Assembly: GCA_002722385.1 (NCBI GenBank)
Contig: PBLR01000010.1
Location: 57,139-73,872 of the forward strand
Length of the DNA stretch: 16,734 nt
From: SAR116 cluster bacterium
Lineage (GTDB): Bacteria; Pseudomonadota; Alphaproteobacteria; Puniceispirillales; Puniceispirillaceae
Reading direction: 5' to 3'
Numbering within the stretch: position 1 is the first letter of the stretch; each line of letters begins with the position of its first letter. The notes below the pieces were generated by a model, which worked only from the letters and a program-made list of their open reading frames with translations, ran no database searches and was not told the origin of the DNA. Below, in pieces: positions 1-8,271 of this stretch. Position numbers and translations under genes: made by a program.

Positions 1-882
1 CATGCGCAAAAATCAATGACCATTGGCGGGCGCCAGTGGGGTGTGCCTTACACCTATTATCAGTGGGGTGTATATTACCGCAAAGACATTTTCGAAAAGC
101 TGGGCATTGCTGTGCCACGGACCTTTGATGAATTTGTTGCCGCTTGTGCAAAGCTGAAGGAAAACGGGGTTACGCCGATTACAATCGGTTCAAAATATCT
201 GTGGACTACAGCAGGTGTGTTTGACTATCTGGATCTGCGCGTGAACGGTTATGAATTCCATATGGATCTGACCAACGGGAAAATCCCCTACACAGACCCG
301 CGCGTAAATGCGGTGTTTGATGCGTGGGACCGTCTTGTAAAGCCAGGTTATTTCATTGAAAACCACGCTGCCTACAGCTGGCAGGAAGCGCTGACACCAA
401 TGGTAAAGGGTGAAGCAGCGATGTATGTGATGGGTAACTTTGCGGTTGCGCCTCTGCGTGAAGCCGGTCTGACAGATGACCAGCTTGGCTTCTTCCAGTT
501 CCCTGAGATCACCCCGGGTCTGCCAATGGCTGAAGAAGCCCCAACAGACACCGTTCACATTCCGTCAAAAGCCAAGAACAAGACAGATGCCAAGCGGTTC
601 CTGATCTTTATGGCGCGTGCGGATGTTCAAGAAGAAGTGAACAAGATTCTGGGTCAGCTGCCGATTAACAGCGCCTCTGCTGTGGCGGATGACAAATTCC
701 TGAAAGCAGGTAACGAAATGCTGAACAATGCCTATGCAATGGCACAGTTCTATGATCGTGACGCCCCTGCGGAAATGGCTTCTGAAGGCATGAAGGGGTT
801 CCAGGAATATATGGTGAAGCCTGAGCGCCGGGAAAAAATTCTGCAGCGTCTGGAGAAAATTCGCCAGCGCGTCTACAAGTAA
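1..882 (+). CDS. ABC sugar importer, extracellular solute-binding protein (5' partial)
   Basis: Open from base 1, so the gene begins upstream; 293 C-terminal residues are present, and the usual family length of about 420 suggests the signal peptide and first lobe strands are missing. It would be the periplasmic sugar-binding component of a CUT1 (family 1) ABC importer. The visible part has the typical family 1 hinge text, with aromatic-rich YTYYQWGVYYRKDIFEKLGI near the start, a helix resembling FDEFVAACAKLKENG, and a late segment where a glycine/proline-rich loop precedes a block of 'PS' and 'AKRFL' helices common to these binding proteins. The ATG at 16 is internal to the reading frame and is probably not the start. 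It heads a run with two permease genes and melA, which points to a galactoside ligand; the ligand itself cannot be read from the sequence. A hairpin directly follows the stop. Confidence 0.88.
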   Translation, partial: HAQKSMTIGGRQWGVPYTYYQWGVYYRKDIFEKLGIAVPRTFDEFVAACAKLKENGVTPITIGSKYLWTTAGVFDYLDLRVNGYEFHMDLTNGKIPYTDPRVNAVFDAWDRLVKPGYFIENHAAYSWQEALTPMVKGEAAMYVMGNFAVAPLREAGLTDDQLGFFQFPEITPGLPMAEEAPTDTVHIPSKAKNKTDAKRFLIFMARADVQEEVNKILGQLPINSASAVADDKFLKAGNEMLNNAYAMAQFYDRDAPAEMASEGMKGFQEYMVKPERREKILQRLEKIRQRVYK

Positions 883-894
883 CCAACTCTTCTG

Positions 895-930
895 TCCGGA
901 GCGGCGCACCGCTGCTCCGGATGTTTTATT
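895..930 (+). terminator. Hairpin after the binding-protein gene (leaky terminator or mRNA-stabilising stem)
   Basis: TCCGGAGC (895-902) is perfectly complementary to GCTCCGGA (914-921), with an 11-nt loop and then a T-rich tract TGTTTTATTGTTT. It begins 13 nt after the stop codon at 882 and lies before the permease start at 969. In ABC importer operons such stems often let the binding protein be expressed above the permeases; that role is inferred here. Confidence 0.6.
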
Positions 931-968
931 GTTTCGCTTAAAGACGCGGTCAGGCGGGACGATGGATT

Positions 969-1898
969 ATGACAGCACCCATGTCTGAACTTCATTTACA
1001 CTCTTACCGCTCCAGCTGGTGGAAGCGTCATCAGGCCAAAATCACGCCGTGGTTGTTTCTGGCCCCAGGCGGTCTGTTTTTCACTGTTTATGTCATTGCC
1101 CCGATTTTTCAGTCAATTTCGATTTCTTTTTATGAATGGGACGGCCTGTCTCCGGCAACTTATGTTGGCCTCGCCAATTATGTTGAACTTCTGGATGATG
1201 AACAATTTTATGTCTCTTTATGGAATAATGTCCGCTGGCTGATTTGTTTCATGGCGGCGGTTCCTGTTGGTCTGGCCCTGGCGCTGTTTTTAAATCAGGC
1301 GGTGTTTGGTATCCGGCTGATCAAATCACTGTTTTTCTTTCCCTTTGTGATCTCACAAGTCGTCATCGGGTTGATCTTCACCTGGTTTTATGAGCCGAAT
1401 TACGGCGTGATCGCGCCGGTTCTCTCGTTTCTGGGCTGGGACGGCTGGGCCATTCTGGCAGATGAAGATTACGCCACATACGGCATTATTTTTGCCGGCT
1501 TATATCCGCAGATCGCTTACTGCATGATTCTGTACCTGACCGGCCTGAACAATATCAGCGCTGACCAGATAGAAGCAGGCCGCCTTGACGGGGCAAAAGG
1601 CTGGTCATTGTTCTGGAATATTATTTTACCGCAACTGCGTCCGGCCACCTTTATTGCGATTGTTGTGACGGTTATCGGTGCTTTGCGCAGTTTTGATATG
1701 ATCGCCATCATGACACAGGGCGGGCCCTGGGGTTCATCTAATGTGCTGGCCTATTTCATGTTTGAACAGGCGTTGAGTGAATATGGCTACCGGATGGGAT
1801 ATGGCTCAGCCATTGCCACAATCTTATTCCTCATCATGCTGGTTTACATTCTGTATTTCATTATCCGTATGTACCGTGATGAAAAAAGGGGGTTGTAG
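969..1898 (+). CDS. ABC sugar importer, inner-membrane permease (MalF/UgpA type)
   Basis: A 309-residue integral membrane permease of the CUT1 sugar importer family, forming half of the translocation channel. After a short basic cytoplasmic N-terminus (residues 1-25), hydrophobic helices lie at about 27-47, 86-107, 117-139, 170-192, 223-245 and 277-300, the six-helix MalF-like plan without the long MalF insertion. The EAA loop that docks on the ATPase is seen at about 202-225 (EAGRLDGAKGWSLFWNIILP). The ATG at 969 is chosen because a purine-rich GGCGGGA stands 9 nt before it; an in-frame ATG at 981 lacks one. The stop at 1898 is 3 bp before the next permease start, so the two are surely co-transcribed. 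Substrate is not shown by this protein but is suggested as a galactoside by melA downstream. Confidence 0.93.
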   Translation: MTAPMSELHLHSYRSSWWKRHQAKITPWLFLAPGGLFFTVYVIAPIFQSISISFYEWDGLSPATYVGLANYVELLDDEQFYVSLWNNVRWLICFMAAVPVGLALALFLNQAVFGIRLIKSLFFFPFVISQVVIGLIFTWFYEPNYGVIAPVLSFLGWDGWAILADEDYATYGIIFAGLYPQIAYCMILYLTGLNNISADQIEAGRLDGAKGWSLFWNIILPQLRPATFIAIVVTVIGALRSFDMIAIMTQGGPWGSSNVLAYFMFEQALSEYGYRMGYGSAIATILFLIMLVYILYFIIRMYRDEKRGL

Positions 1899-1901
1899 GC
1901 C

Positions 1902-2753
1902 ATGTTTCCCACCCCGATTGAAAAAACTTCTTCTGTAACGCGGTCTGCTTACCGGATCGCTCTGCCCCTGTCGCTGATTATCTGGCTGGTGCCTTTGCTG
2001 GGGGTGATGCTGACCGCCATGCGCGGGCCGGGTGATATTACCGCTGGCAATTTATGGGGCCTGCCCACACAATGGATGTTTTTTGCCAATATGCGCGATG
2101 TGTTTGGCAACACCCCGATGCTGGATTTCATCATCAACAGTTTTAAAATCACTGTACCGACCATGATCGGTGCGGTTGCGCTCAGCTGTATGACCGGCTT
2201 TGCGCTGGCGGCTTACCAGTTCCGTGGCAATGTGATTTTATTCTTTATCTTTGTGGCCGGGAATTTCATTCCGTTCCAGATTTTGATGATCCCGGTCCGT
2301 GACCTGACCTTCCAGATCGGCCTTTATGATACGGTGACCGGCCTTGTGATGTTTCATGTGGCCTTTCAAACCGGCTTTTGTACGCTGTTCATGCGTAATT
2401 TTATCCGCGCGCTGCCGCATGAATTATTCGAAGCGGCCCGCATTGACGGGGCGTCTGAATTCACAATTTTCTGGAAACTTGTTCTGCCCTTGACCCGGCC
2501 AGCGATTGCCGCGCTTTGTGTGCTGATTTTCACCTTTATCTGGAATGATTATTTCTGGGCGACGGTTCTCATCCAGGGCCAGCATGCCATGCCGGTCACA
2601 GCTGGTCTGAAATCGCTGAACGGCCAGTGGATTGCGGCTTATCACCTGATATCTGCGGGATCAATTGTGGCGGCGGTACCGCCTGTGGTGATGTTTTTTG
2701 TGATGCAGCGGCATTTCATTGCTGGCCTGACCCTCGGGGCAAATAAAGGTTAG
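1902..2753 (+). CDS. ABC sugar importer, inner-membrane permease (MalG/UgpE type)
   Basis: A 283-residue second permease of the same CUT1 importer. Hydrophobic helices are seen at about 18-40, 78-104, 111-131, 141-163, 199-222 and 247-267. The EAA motif at about 177-200 (EAARIDGASEFTIFWKLVLP) is an excellent match to the MalG-type coupling loop, and the C-terminus (QRHFIAGLTLGANKG) is the usual ending for this subfamily. A strong ribosome binding site, AAGGGGG at 1886-1892, sits inside the end of the previous gene 9 nt before the ATG, which fixes the start. The gene is followed by melA after a 30-bp gap. It should pair with the preceding permease and with the ATPase encoded on the opposite strand at 6098-7159. 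Confidence 0.94.
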   Translation: MFPTPIEKTSSVTRSAYRIALPLSLIIWLVPLLGVMLTAMRGPGDITAGNLWGLPTQWMFFANMRDVFGNTPMLDFIINSFKITVPTMIGAVALSCMTGFALAAYQFRGNVILFFIFVAGNFIPFQILMIPVRDLTFQIGLYDTVTGLVMFHVAFQTGFCTLFMRNFIRALPHELFEAARIDGASEFTIFWKLVLPLTRPAIAALCVLIFTFIWNDYFWATVLIQGQHAMPVTAGLKSLNGQWIAAYHLISAGSIVAAVPPVVMFFVMQRHFIAGLTLGANKG

Positions 2754-2783
2754 GTGGACAGGGTAAGCGCAAGGGAAAAAATA

Positions 2784-4112
2784 ATGACAAAAATAGCGAT
2801 GATTGGCGCGGGCTCTACCGTGTTCATGAAAAATATCCTGACCGATATTCTGCTGGAAGACCCATTTGCAAGATGTGAATTTGCGCTTCAGGATATTGAT
2901 CCCAAACGTCTGGCCACCTCAAAGCTGGTTGCCGAACGGGTAGCAGAGGTCTTGCCTGTATCACCTGTAATCACCGCCACCGAAAACAGACGTGAAGCCC
3001 TGCAAGGGGCTGATTTCGTGATCGTGATGATTCAGGTGGGCGGCTATAAGCCGTCTACGGTTATTGATTTTGATATTCCGGCAAAATATGGCCTGAAACA
3101 AACCATTGCTGATACGCTGGGCATTGGCGGGATTATGCGGGGCCTGCGCACCGCCCCTGTGCTGGCGGATATTGGCCGGGATATGCAAGAGCTTTGTCCT
3201 GACGCCTGGATGCTGCAATATGTCAACCCGATGGCGATTAACTGTCTGGCGTTATCACATCTTCTGCCCGATTTGAACTATGTTGGCCTGTGCCATTCTG
3301 TGCAAGGCACAGCGGCTGATCTGGCCCGTGATCTGGGCGAAGATCTGAAAGATATAGATTATGATTGTGCTGGCATTAATCATGTCGCCTTCTACACTCG
3401 TTTTGAAAAGCGGCATGCTGACGGCAAGGCAGAAGATCTCTATCCGCGTTTGCATCAGCTGATCGAACCACGCTCTTACGGGCCGAACTGGGATGGTTGT
3501 ACCAACCATGTCCGCTATGAGGTGCTGAAACGGTTAGGATATTTTGTCACTGAATCATCAGAACATTTTGCTGAATATACCCCCTGGTTTATCAAAAACA
3601 GCCAGCCTGATCTGATCAAGAAATTTGATATCCCGATTAATGAATATATCCGGCGTTGTGAAAAACAGCTGGCGGAATGGGACGCCCAGGAAGCTGATCT
3701 GCTGGCTGACACAAAACCATTATGCGAAAAATCAGTTGAATATGCGGCCCGGATTATCTCGTCTATCGTTACCGGCACGCCTGATGTGATTTATGGTAAT
3801 GTGCTGAACCGGAACCTTATCGGCAATCTGCCGGAAAATGCCTGTGTGGAAGTGCCGTGTGATGTCAATGGCGCTGGGCTGACCCCGCGCCAGGTTGACG
3901 ATTTGCCGGCGCATCTTGCCGGCCTGATCCAGACCAATATCACGGTCCAGCAGCTCACCGTTGATGCGATTGTTACCGGCCGGAAAGAGGCGGTGTATCA
4001 TGCCGCCATGCTGGACCCGCATACCTCTGCTGAGCTGAATCTGGATCAAATCTGGCATATGGTTGACGAACTGCTTGAGGCCCATGAAGGCTGGATACCG
4101 GCTTTGTCCTGA
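2784..4112 (+). CDS. melA: Alpha-galactosidase, glycoside hydrolase family 4 (MelA)
   Basis: A 442-residue cytoplasmic GH4 enzyme that releases galactose from alpha-galactosides such as melibiose by the NAD- and Mn-dependent redox-elimination mechanism of this family. Resemblance to E. coli MelA as I recall it runs the whole length. The N-terminal dinucleotide fold has GAGSTVF at 8-14 and LQDIDPKRL at 35-43. QTIADTLGIGGIMRGLRT (106-123) and YVNPM (146-150, with N148) follow. The metal site is CHSVQG (C170, H171) and GINH (H200). LGYFVTESSEHFAEYTPWF lies further on. The start at 2784 is preferred over a GTG at 2754 because the protein then begins MTKIAMIGAG as in relatives and AAGGG (2771-2775) lies 8 nt before it. 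It ends 17 bp from the convergent beta-galactosidase gene, with no clear terminator between. Confidence 0.95.
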   Translation: MTKIAMIGAGSTVFMKNILTDILLEDPFARCEFALQDIDPKRLATSKLVAERVAEVLPVSPVITATENRREALQGADFVIVMIQVGGYKPSTVIDFDIPAKYGLKQTIADTLGIGGIMRGLRTAPVLADIGRDMQELCPDAWMLQYVNPMAINCLALSHLLPDLNYVGLCHSVQGTAADLARDLGEDLKDIDYDCAGINHVAFYTRFEKRHADGKAEDLYPRLHQLIEPRSYGPNWDGCTNHVRYEVLKRLGYFVTESSEHFAEYTPWFIKNSQPDLIKKFDIPINEYIRRCEKQLAEWDAQEADLLADTKPLCEKSVEYAARIISSIVTGTPDVIYGNVLNRNLIGNLPENACVEVPCDVNGAGLTPRQVDDLPAHLAGLIQTNITVQQLTVDAIVTGRKEAVYHAAMLDPHTSAELNLDQIWHMVDELLEAHEGWIPALS

Positions 4113-4129
4113 TGCGCCCGGAGGCGGCC

Positions 4130-6094
4130 CTAGCCGGACACTGACAGGACGGCCACCCCTGCAGGTGGTACAAGCCTGTCCCCCAGCAGCAGACCGCCGG
4201 TAAAGCTCTGCGGAATGCGGGCCGGGCTTGGCCCGTAATTTGTGAACACCAGCATATCCCCGCGCTGACGCACCCGCAGATAGGCCGGCAGATCATGCAC
4301 CACAAGGCCTGCTTTTTTCATCTGTTCGGCACAGATAAGCTTGAACAGCTTTTGATCTACCCAGCCGGTAAGATAGCTGACCTTTTGATGATGGATCATC
4401 AGCGGATATCCTTCTTCAGTCTGGCCTTCAGCAGTCCCGGTGACAGCTCCTCTTTCATGCCAGATGCTGACACGGCCTTCAACATTGCCCCACCGGCACG
4501 CCACAGGCTGGTCAGCAGGCAGCGCGTCAACCTGTTCAACACAAAATCCGGCTAAGCCCTGCACAGGCCCGGGAGGCAGATTGGCCGGGATCTGGAAATC
4601 GGCTGTCTTCGCCCCGGTTCGCGGGCCGATCAGGATCTGGGCGGTGGTGTTTTCCAGCTGTGTGGCCAGCGCGCCAGACACAGCCAGTACAGCAGGCAGA
4701 ATGACCAGCTGATAGCCCGACAGGTCAGCTTCAGGGCCGACAATATCAACTGACCCGCCATTCTGGCGCACCGCCTGATACATATCCAGGACCAGACGCA
4801 GATGATGAAAATCACAAGACTGCCCGTCAAGAGCCGCCATCCAGCTGGCCTCGTAATCATAGACAACGGCGATGGGGGCGGGCGCTGTTGCGCCCCAGTC
4901 CAGCTGCTGCACCTCTGCCCGGAACTGCTGAATTTCGGCCATCGCCGGGGCATCCCGCCCGTCAGGTAGGCACAAACCGGCATGCATTTGTTCTTGCGCA
5001 AAAGGCAGTTGCCGCCAGCGGAAATAGCTGATCACCTCTGCCCCATGGGCCGCTGCTTCAAAGCTCCATAAGCGGACCGCACCGGGGGCAGGTACAGCAT
5101 TTGTGCTGGCCCAGTTGACCGGCCCTGGCTGTTGTTCCATCACCCATAACCGGCCCATGCCGCGATACAGATCATGATGAAACGCCTGAAAATCAGGATC
5201 ACCTGTGCGCAGGCAGTCAGACTGCATCTGCGCATCCAACGGGGCAGCAGCCTTCATATTCTGCAGCATGCCCAGCGGATAGCTGTCCCAGGAGGCGATA
5301 TCCAGCTCTGCTGCCACCGGGCGGTGATCAAACTGGTCAAACATACCCATATAATTATGTGCAATCGCCCGTCCCGGGCTGAACTGCCTCAGAATCTCAA
5401 CCTGTTCTGCATTGAACTGTCTGACCATCTCTGTTGAAAAGCGGTAAAAATCCAGGTGATGAGACGGGTTTGCTTCGGTCACGGTCAGGTTCGGCAGCTC
5501 AACCTGATCAAATGAGGAATAGGTCATTGACCAGAATATTGTGCCCCAGGCCTTATTCAGGGCGTCAATGGTTTTATATTTCTCAGCCAGCCACAGCCGG
5601 AACGCGTCACGGGCTGATACACACCAGCTCAGGGCTGTATCATGACAGCCATATTCATTATCTGTCTGCCAGGCGGTGACGGCCGGATGCTGGCCATAGC
5701 GCTTGGCAAAGGCTGTTGTTATCCGCTGACTTTCTGCACGATAGCCCTGATGTGAAAAGCTGTAATGCCGTCTTGAGCCGAACCGGCGCGGCTGGCCGTT
5801 CTGATCAAAAGCCAGCATGTCCGGTATCTCATCAACCAGCCATTTTGGCGGCGTTGCGGTGGGGGTGCACATGGTTACAGACAGCCCGGCCTGTGCCAGT
5901 ATCTCCACCGCCTTATCCAGCCAGTCCCAGTCAAATCGCCCGCGTTCAGGCTCAACTCTTGCCCAGCTGAATTCAGCTATCCTGACTTGTCTGATCCCGG
6001 CACTGACCATCCGTTCAGCATCGCTTTGCCATTGGTCTTCCGGCCAATGTTCAGGATAATAACAGACGCCAAGATGAGGGGTGTGGGCGCACAT
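4130..6094 (-). CDS. Beta-galactosidase, glycoside hydrolase family 42
   Basis: A 654-residue GH42 enzyme that hydrolyses terminal beta-galactosides by a retaining mechanism. The N-terminal (beta/alpha)8 barrel opens with HLGVCYYPEHWPEDQW (about 7-22). The acid/base glutamate is E147 in WQTDNEYGCHDT and the nucleophile is E320 in WVMEQQPGPVNW. The middle trimerisation domain and a small C-terminal beta domain complete the usual family length. There is no signal peptide, so it works in the cytoplasm on imported substrate. The zinc-binding cysteine cluster of thermophilic GH42 enzymes is not seen. Its ATG is 3 bp after the stop of the importer ATPase, so it is the second gene of a minus-strand pair and probably translationally coupled; no separate ribosome binding site is visible. 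It converges with melA. GH42 enzymes often prefer galacto-oligosaccharides or galactosyl-glycosides over lactose. Confidence 0.93.
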   Translation of the reverse strand: MCAHTPHLGVCYYPEHWPEDQWQSDAERMVSAGIRQVRIAEFSWARVEPERGRFDWDWLDKAVEILAQAGLSVTMCTPTATPPKWLVDEIPDMLAFDQNGQPRRFGSRRHYSFSHQGYRAESQRITTAFAKRYGQHPAVTAWQTDNEYGCHDTALSWCVSARDAFRLWLAEKYKTIDALNKAWGTIFWSMTYSSFDQVELPNLTVTEANPSHHLDFYRFSTEMVRQFNAEQVEILRQFSPGRAIAHNYMGMFDQFDHRPVAAELDIASWDSYPLGMLQNMKAAAPLDAQMQSDCLRTGDPDFQAFHHDLYRGMGRLWVMEQQPGPVNWASTNAVPAPGAVRLWSFEAAAHGAEVISYFRWRQLPFAQEQMHAGLCLPDGRDAPAMAEIQQFRAEVQQLDWGATAPAPIAVVYDYEASWMAALDGQSCDFHHLRLVLDMYQAVRQNGGSVDIVGPEADLSGYQLVILPAVLAVSGALATQLENTTAQILIGPRTGAKTADFQIPANLPPGPVQGLAGFCVEQVDALPADQPVACRWGNVEGRVSIWHERGAVTGTAEGQTEEGYPLMIHHQKVSYLTGWVDQKLFKLICAEQMKKAGLVVHDLPAYLRVRQRGDMLVFTNYGPSPARIPQSFTGGLLLGDRLVPPAGVAVLSVSG

Positions 6095-6097
6095 GGG

Positions 6098-7159
6098 CTA
6101 TGAGGCTGTCAGGGCCAGGCCTGATGTGTCAAACATATACAGCTTGTCGGTAAGCGGGGCCAGATGCAGGATATCCTGCTGTTGTTCTGCCTGTTCCTCG
6201 CTGAGCTTGACGGTTAAATCCTGATCTGCGGCCAGCTGGACATAAGACAGACAATATTCCCCTAAATGTTCAATATGCCTGACCGGCCCTGAAAACTGGG
6301 CCTTTGCCTTTGTGACTGGAACCAGATGTTCAGGTCTGATCCCCACCGCACCAATGTTTGCCGGGCCTGACCAGTTATCAAACAGAACCTCTCCTGAATC
6401 CAGACAAAGCTGGTTGCCGCGCAGCTGAACCTGAAGAATATTCATTTTCGGGCTGCCGATAAATTCGGCAACAAACTGGTTTGCAGGCGTGTTATACAGC
6501 TCCAGAGGAGAGCCGACCTGTTCAATCTGGCCCTTGTTCAGCACCACGATTCTGTCTGCCAGGGTCATGGCTTCGATCTGATCATGGGTAACATAAATCA
6601 TGGTTGCGGCCAGCCGCTTATGCAGATTGGCAATCTCAATTCGGGTTTGCACACGTAACGCCGCATCCAGATTCGATAACGGCTCATCAAACAAAAACAC
6701 TTTCGGGTCTCTGACAATGGCCCGGCCAATTGCCACACGCTGGCGCTGGCCGCCAGACAGATGTTTGGGCAGCCGGTCCAGATAATCTGCGATTTGCAGT
6801 GTGTCTGCTGCGGCCCTGACCAGCCTGTCAATTTCTGCTTTGGGGGTACGGGCCTGTTTCAGCCCGAACGCCATATTTTCAAACACGGTCATATGCGGAT
6901 ACAGCGCATAAGACTGAAACACCATGGCTACACCCCGTTCCGCCGGGACCACATCATTGACGATATCACTGCCGATTTGCAATGTGCCTTCACTGATATC
7001 TTCCAGCCCGGCGATCATCCGCAATAAGGTTGATTTGCCGCATCCGGACGGGCCGACAAACACAACAAACTCACCACTGTTTATCGCCAGATTCACACCA
7101 TGAATGACGGTCTGTTTATGAAAGGATTTTTTGATGTCGGTAAGCTGTAGCTGTGTCAT
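6098..7159 (-). CDS. ABC sugar importer, ATP-binding subunit (MalK/UgpC/MsmK type)
   Basis: A 353-residue cytoplasmic ATPase that powers the CUT1 importer. Walker A is GPSGCGKST (36-44), the Q-loop is Q82, the signature is [14 protein letters not shown] (134-147), Walker B is VFLFDEP (154-160), the D-loop SNLD follows, and the switch histidine is H192 in VTHDQ. The rest is a MalK-like C-terminal regulatory part with TOBE-type repeats, including EFIGSPKMN and VGIRPEHL, where the sugar-importer subclass is recognised. The ATG at 7159 is chosen; a TTG 15 bp upstream extends the frame but has no better ribosome binding site. It lies on the opposite strand from the two permeases, yet it is the only ATPase in the cluster and is followed directly by the beta-galactosidase gene. 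Such ATPases can serve more than one importer, so exclusive pairing is inferred. Confidence 0.93.
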   Translation of the reverse strand: MTQLQLTDIKKSFHKQTVIHGVNLAINSGEFVVFVGPSGCGKSTLLRMIAGLEDISEGTLQIGSDIVNDVVPAERGVAMVFQSYALYPHMTVFENMAFGLKQARTPKAEIDRLVRAAADTLQIADYLDRLPKHLSGGQRQRVAIGRAIVRDPKVFLFDEPLSNLDAALRVQTRIEIANLHKRLAATMIYVTHDQIEAMTLADRIVVLNKGQIEQVGSPLELYNTPANQFVAEFIGSPKMNILQVQLRGNQLCLDSGEVLFDNWSGPANIGAVGIRPEHLVPVTKAKAQFSGPVRHIEHLGEYCLSYVQLAADQDLTVKLSEEQAEQQQDILHLAPLTDKLYMFDTSGLALTAS

Positions 7160-7270
7160 GGCAGAAGGCGTCAAGAAAAGAGGTTAAGACTTGTCTGAGC
7201 CTAACGCGGTCAGAGCTAAAATCAACCCAAAGATGACCTCATCAAATCTTCTGTTCAGCCGGTCGCAGGA

Positions 7271-7300
7271 TTGACAACAGCTCTAAATTAGAGGAATGCT
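7271..7300 (+). promoter_or_regulatory. Candidate promoter for the sugar kinase gene
   Basis: A perfect TTGACA (7271-7276) is followed after 18 bp by a poor -10 candidate AATGCT (7295-7300), about 27 bp before the kinase start at 7327. The weak -10 would fit an activator-dependent or otherwise regulated promoter. The 167-bp divergent gap (7160-7326) contains no gene. Confidence 0.35.
7281..7293. promoter_or_regulatory. 13-bp palindrome, candidate operator
   Basis: CTCTAA-A-TTAGAG is a perfect inverted repeat of two 6-bp arms around one base. It lies exactly between the -35 and -10 candidates of the kinase promoter and in the gap shared with the divergent ATPase/beta-galactosidase pair. This is the position expected for a repressor site. 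No regulator gene is in the window, so the binding protein is unknown. Confidence 0.4.
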
Positions 7301-7326
7301 CTACGCCAGAAACGGGGGGACAGGGT

Positions 7327-8256
7327 ATGCTTTTTGTTGGTGGTGAAAATCTGATTGATCTAGTGCAGCTTGATCAGCAAGACGGGTTGCCCTTATATCA
7401 GGCGATTCCCGGCGGCTCGCCGTTTAATCTGGCGATTGCCGCTGGCCGTCAGGGGCTGCAGACCGGCTATCTGACCCCGATATCAACAGATAAAAGCGGT
7501 GATCTTCTGGCGGCCCGGCTGGATCAGGCTGGTGTTGTTCTGGCGGGCGGGCGGCATCCGGCGCCCAGCTCTCTGGCCATGGTGACGCTGACAAACGGTG
7601 TGCCGTCCTACAGCTTTTACCGGGATGGCACGGCTGAACGACAGATTTCAGAAGACAGGCTGACAGCCGCCCTCACAACAGACGCCCGGCTGTTTCATAT
7701 CGGCTCATTGGCGTTGGCGGGCGGGGCGGATGCTGATGTGTGGGAGGCGCTTTCTGCACGCTGCAAACAGGCCGGTATTGCTGTCAGTCTGGACCCGAAT
7801 GTGCGGGCCGGCCTGATCGCTGACCCGGATAGCTATCGGGCGCGGCTGGCGCGGATGATGCAGCTGGCAGATATCATCAAGCTGAGTGATGAGGATCTGA
7901 CCTGGATTTATCCGGACCAGTCTGAACAGGACGCGCTGGCCCAGCTTGTCAAAGACAGCGGCGCGTCTGTTCTGGTGCTGACCAGAGGAGAGAACGGCGC
8001 AAGCCTGTTTCATGACGGCCAGTGGCATGATGAACCTGTTGCGCCTATGGACGAGCTGAAAGACACGGTCGGGGCGGGCGATACCTTTATGGCAACGATG
8101 CTGGTCTGGCTGGTCCAGAACGGGGCTATCGGCCAGCTGGCCGGTCTGTCACTGGGTGATAAGCTGGCGATGGTCAGGCGCGCCGCACAGGCCGCGGCGA
8201 TTAATTGCAGCCGCCAGGGCTGTAACCCGCCCTTTGCTGATGAGATGCTGTCTTAA
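7327..8256 (+). CDS. PfkB-family carbohydrate kinase (fructokinase-like)
   Basis: A 309-residue ribokinase/PfkB-fold sugar kinase that transfers phosphate from ATP to a monosaccharide. The first family signature is seen at about 29-43 (GGSPFNLAIAAGRQG) and the second at 246-254 (DTVGAGDTF), where D252 is the catalytic base and GAGD forms the anion hole. NGVPSYSFYRDGTAERQ (about 90-106) is typical of the fructokinase branch. The ATG at 7327 has GGGGGGA 6 nt upstream. It is divergent from the ATPase/beta-galactosidase pair, which suggests it phosphorylates a sugar freed by those hydrolases. Fructose would make sense if raffinose-type sugars or sucrose are used, but a galactose-derived keto sugar acid is also possible. 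The specificity cannot be settled here. It ends 15 bp from the convergent puuD stop. Confidence 0.85.
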   Translation: MLFVGGENLIDLVQLDQQDGLPLYQAIPGGSPFNLAIAAGRQGLQTGYLTPISTDKSGDLLAARLDQAGVVLAGGRHPAPSSLAMVTLTNGVPSYSFYRDGTAERQISEDRLTAALTTDARLFHIGSLALAGGADADVWEALSARCKQAGIAVSLDPNVRAGLIADPDSYRARLARMMQLADIIKLSDEDLTWIYPDQSEQDALAQLVKDSGASVLVLTRGENGASLFHDGQWHDEPVAPMDELKDTVGAGDTFMATMLVWLVQNGAIGQLAGLSLGDKLAMVRRAAQAAAINCSRQGCNPPFADEMLS

Positions 8257-8271
8257 AAAAATCTGACCAAA

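Noticed and set aside
2754..2783. GTG at 2754 as the melA start
   Set aside because: It adds ten residues absent from MelA relatives, while the ATG at 2784 has AAGGG 8 nt upstream and gives the normal N-terminus.
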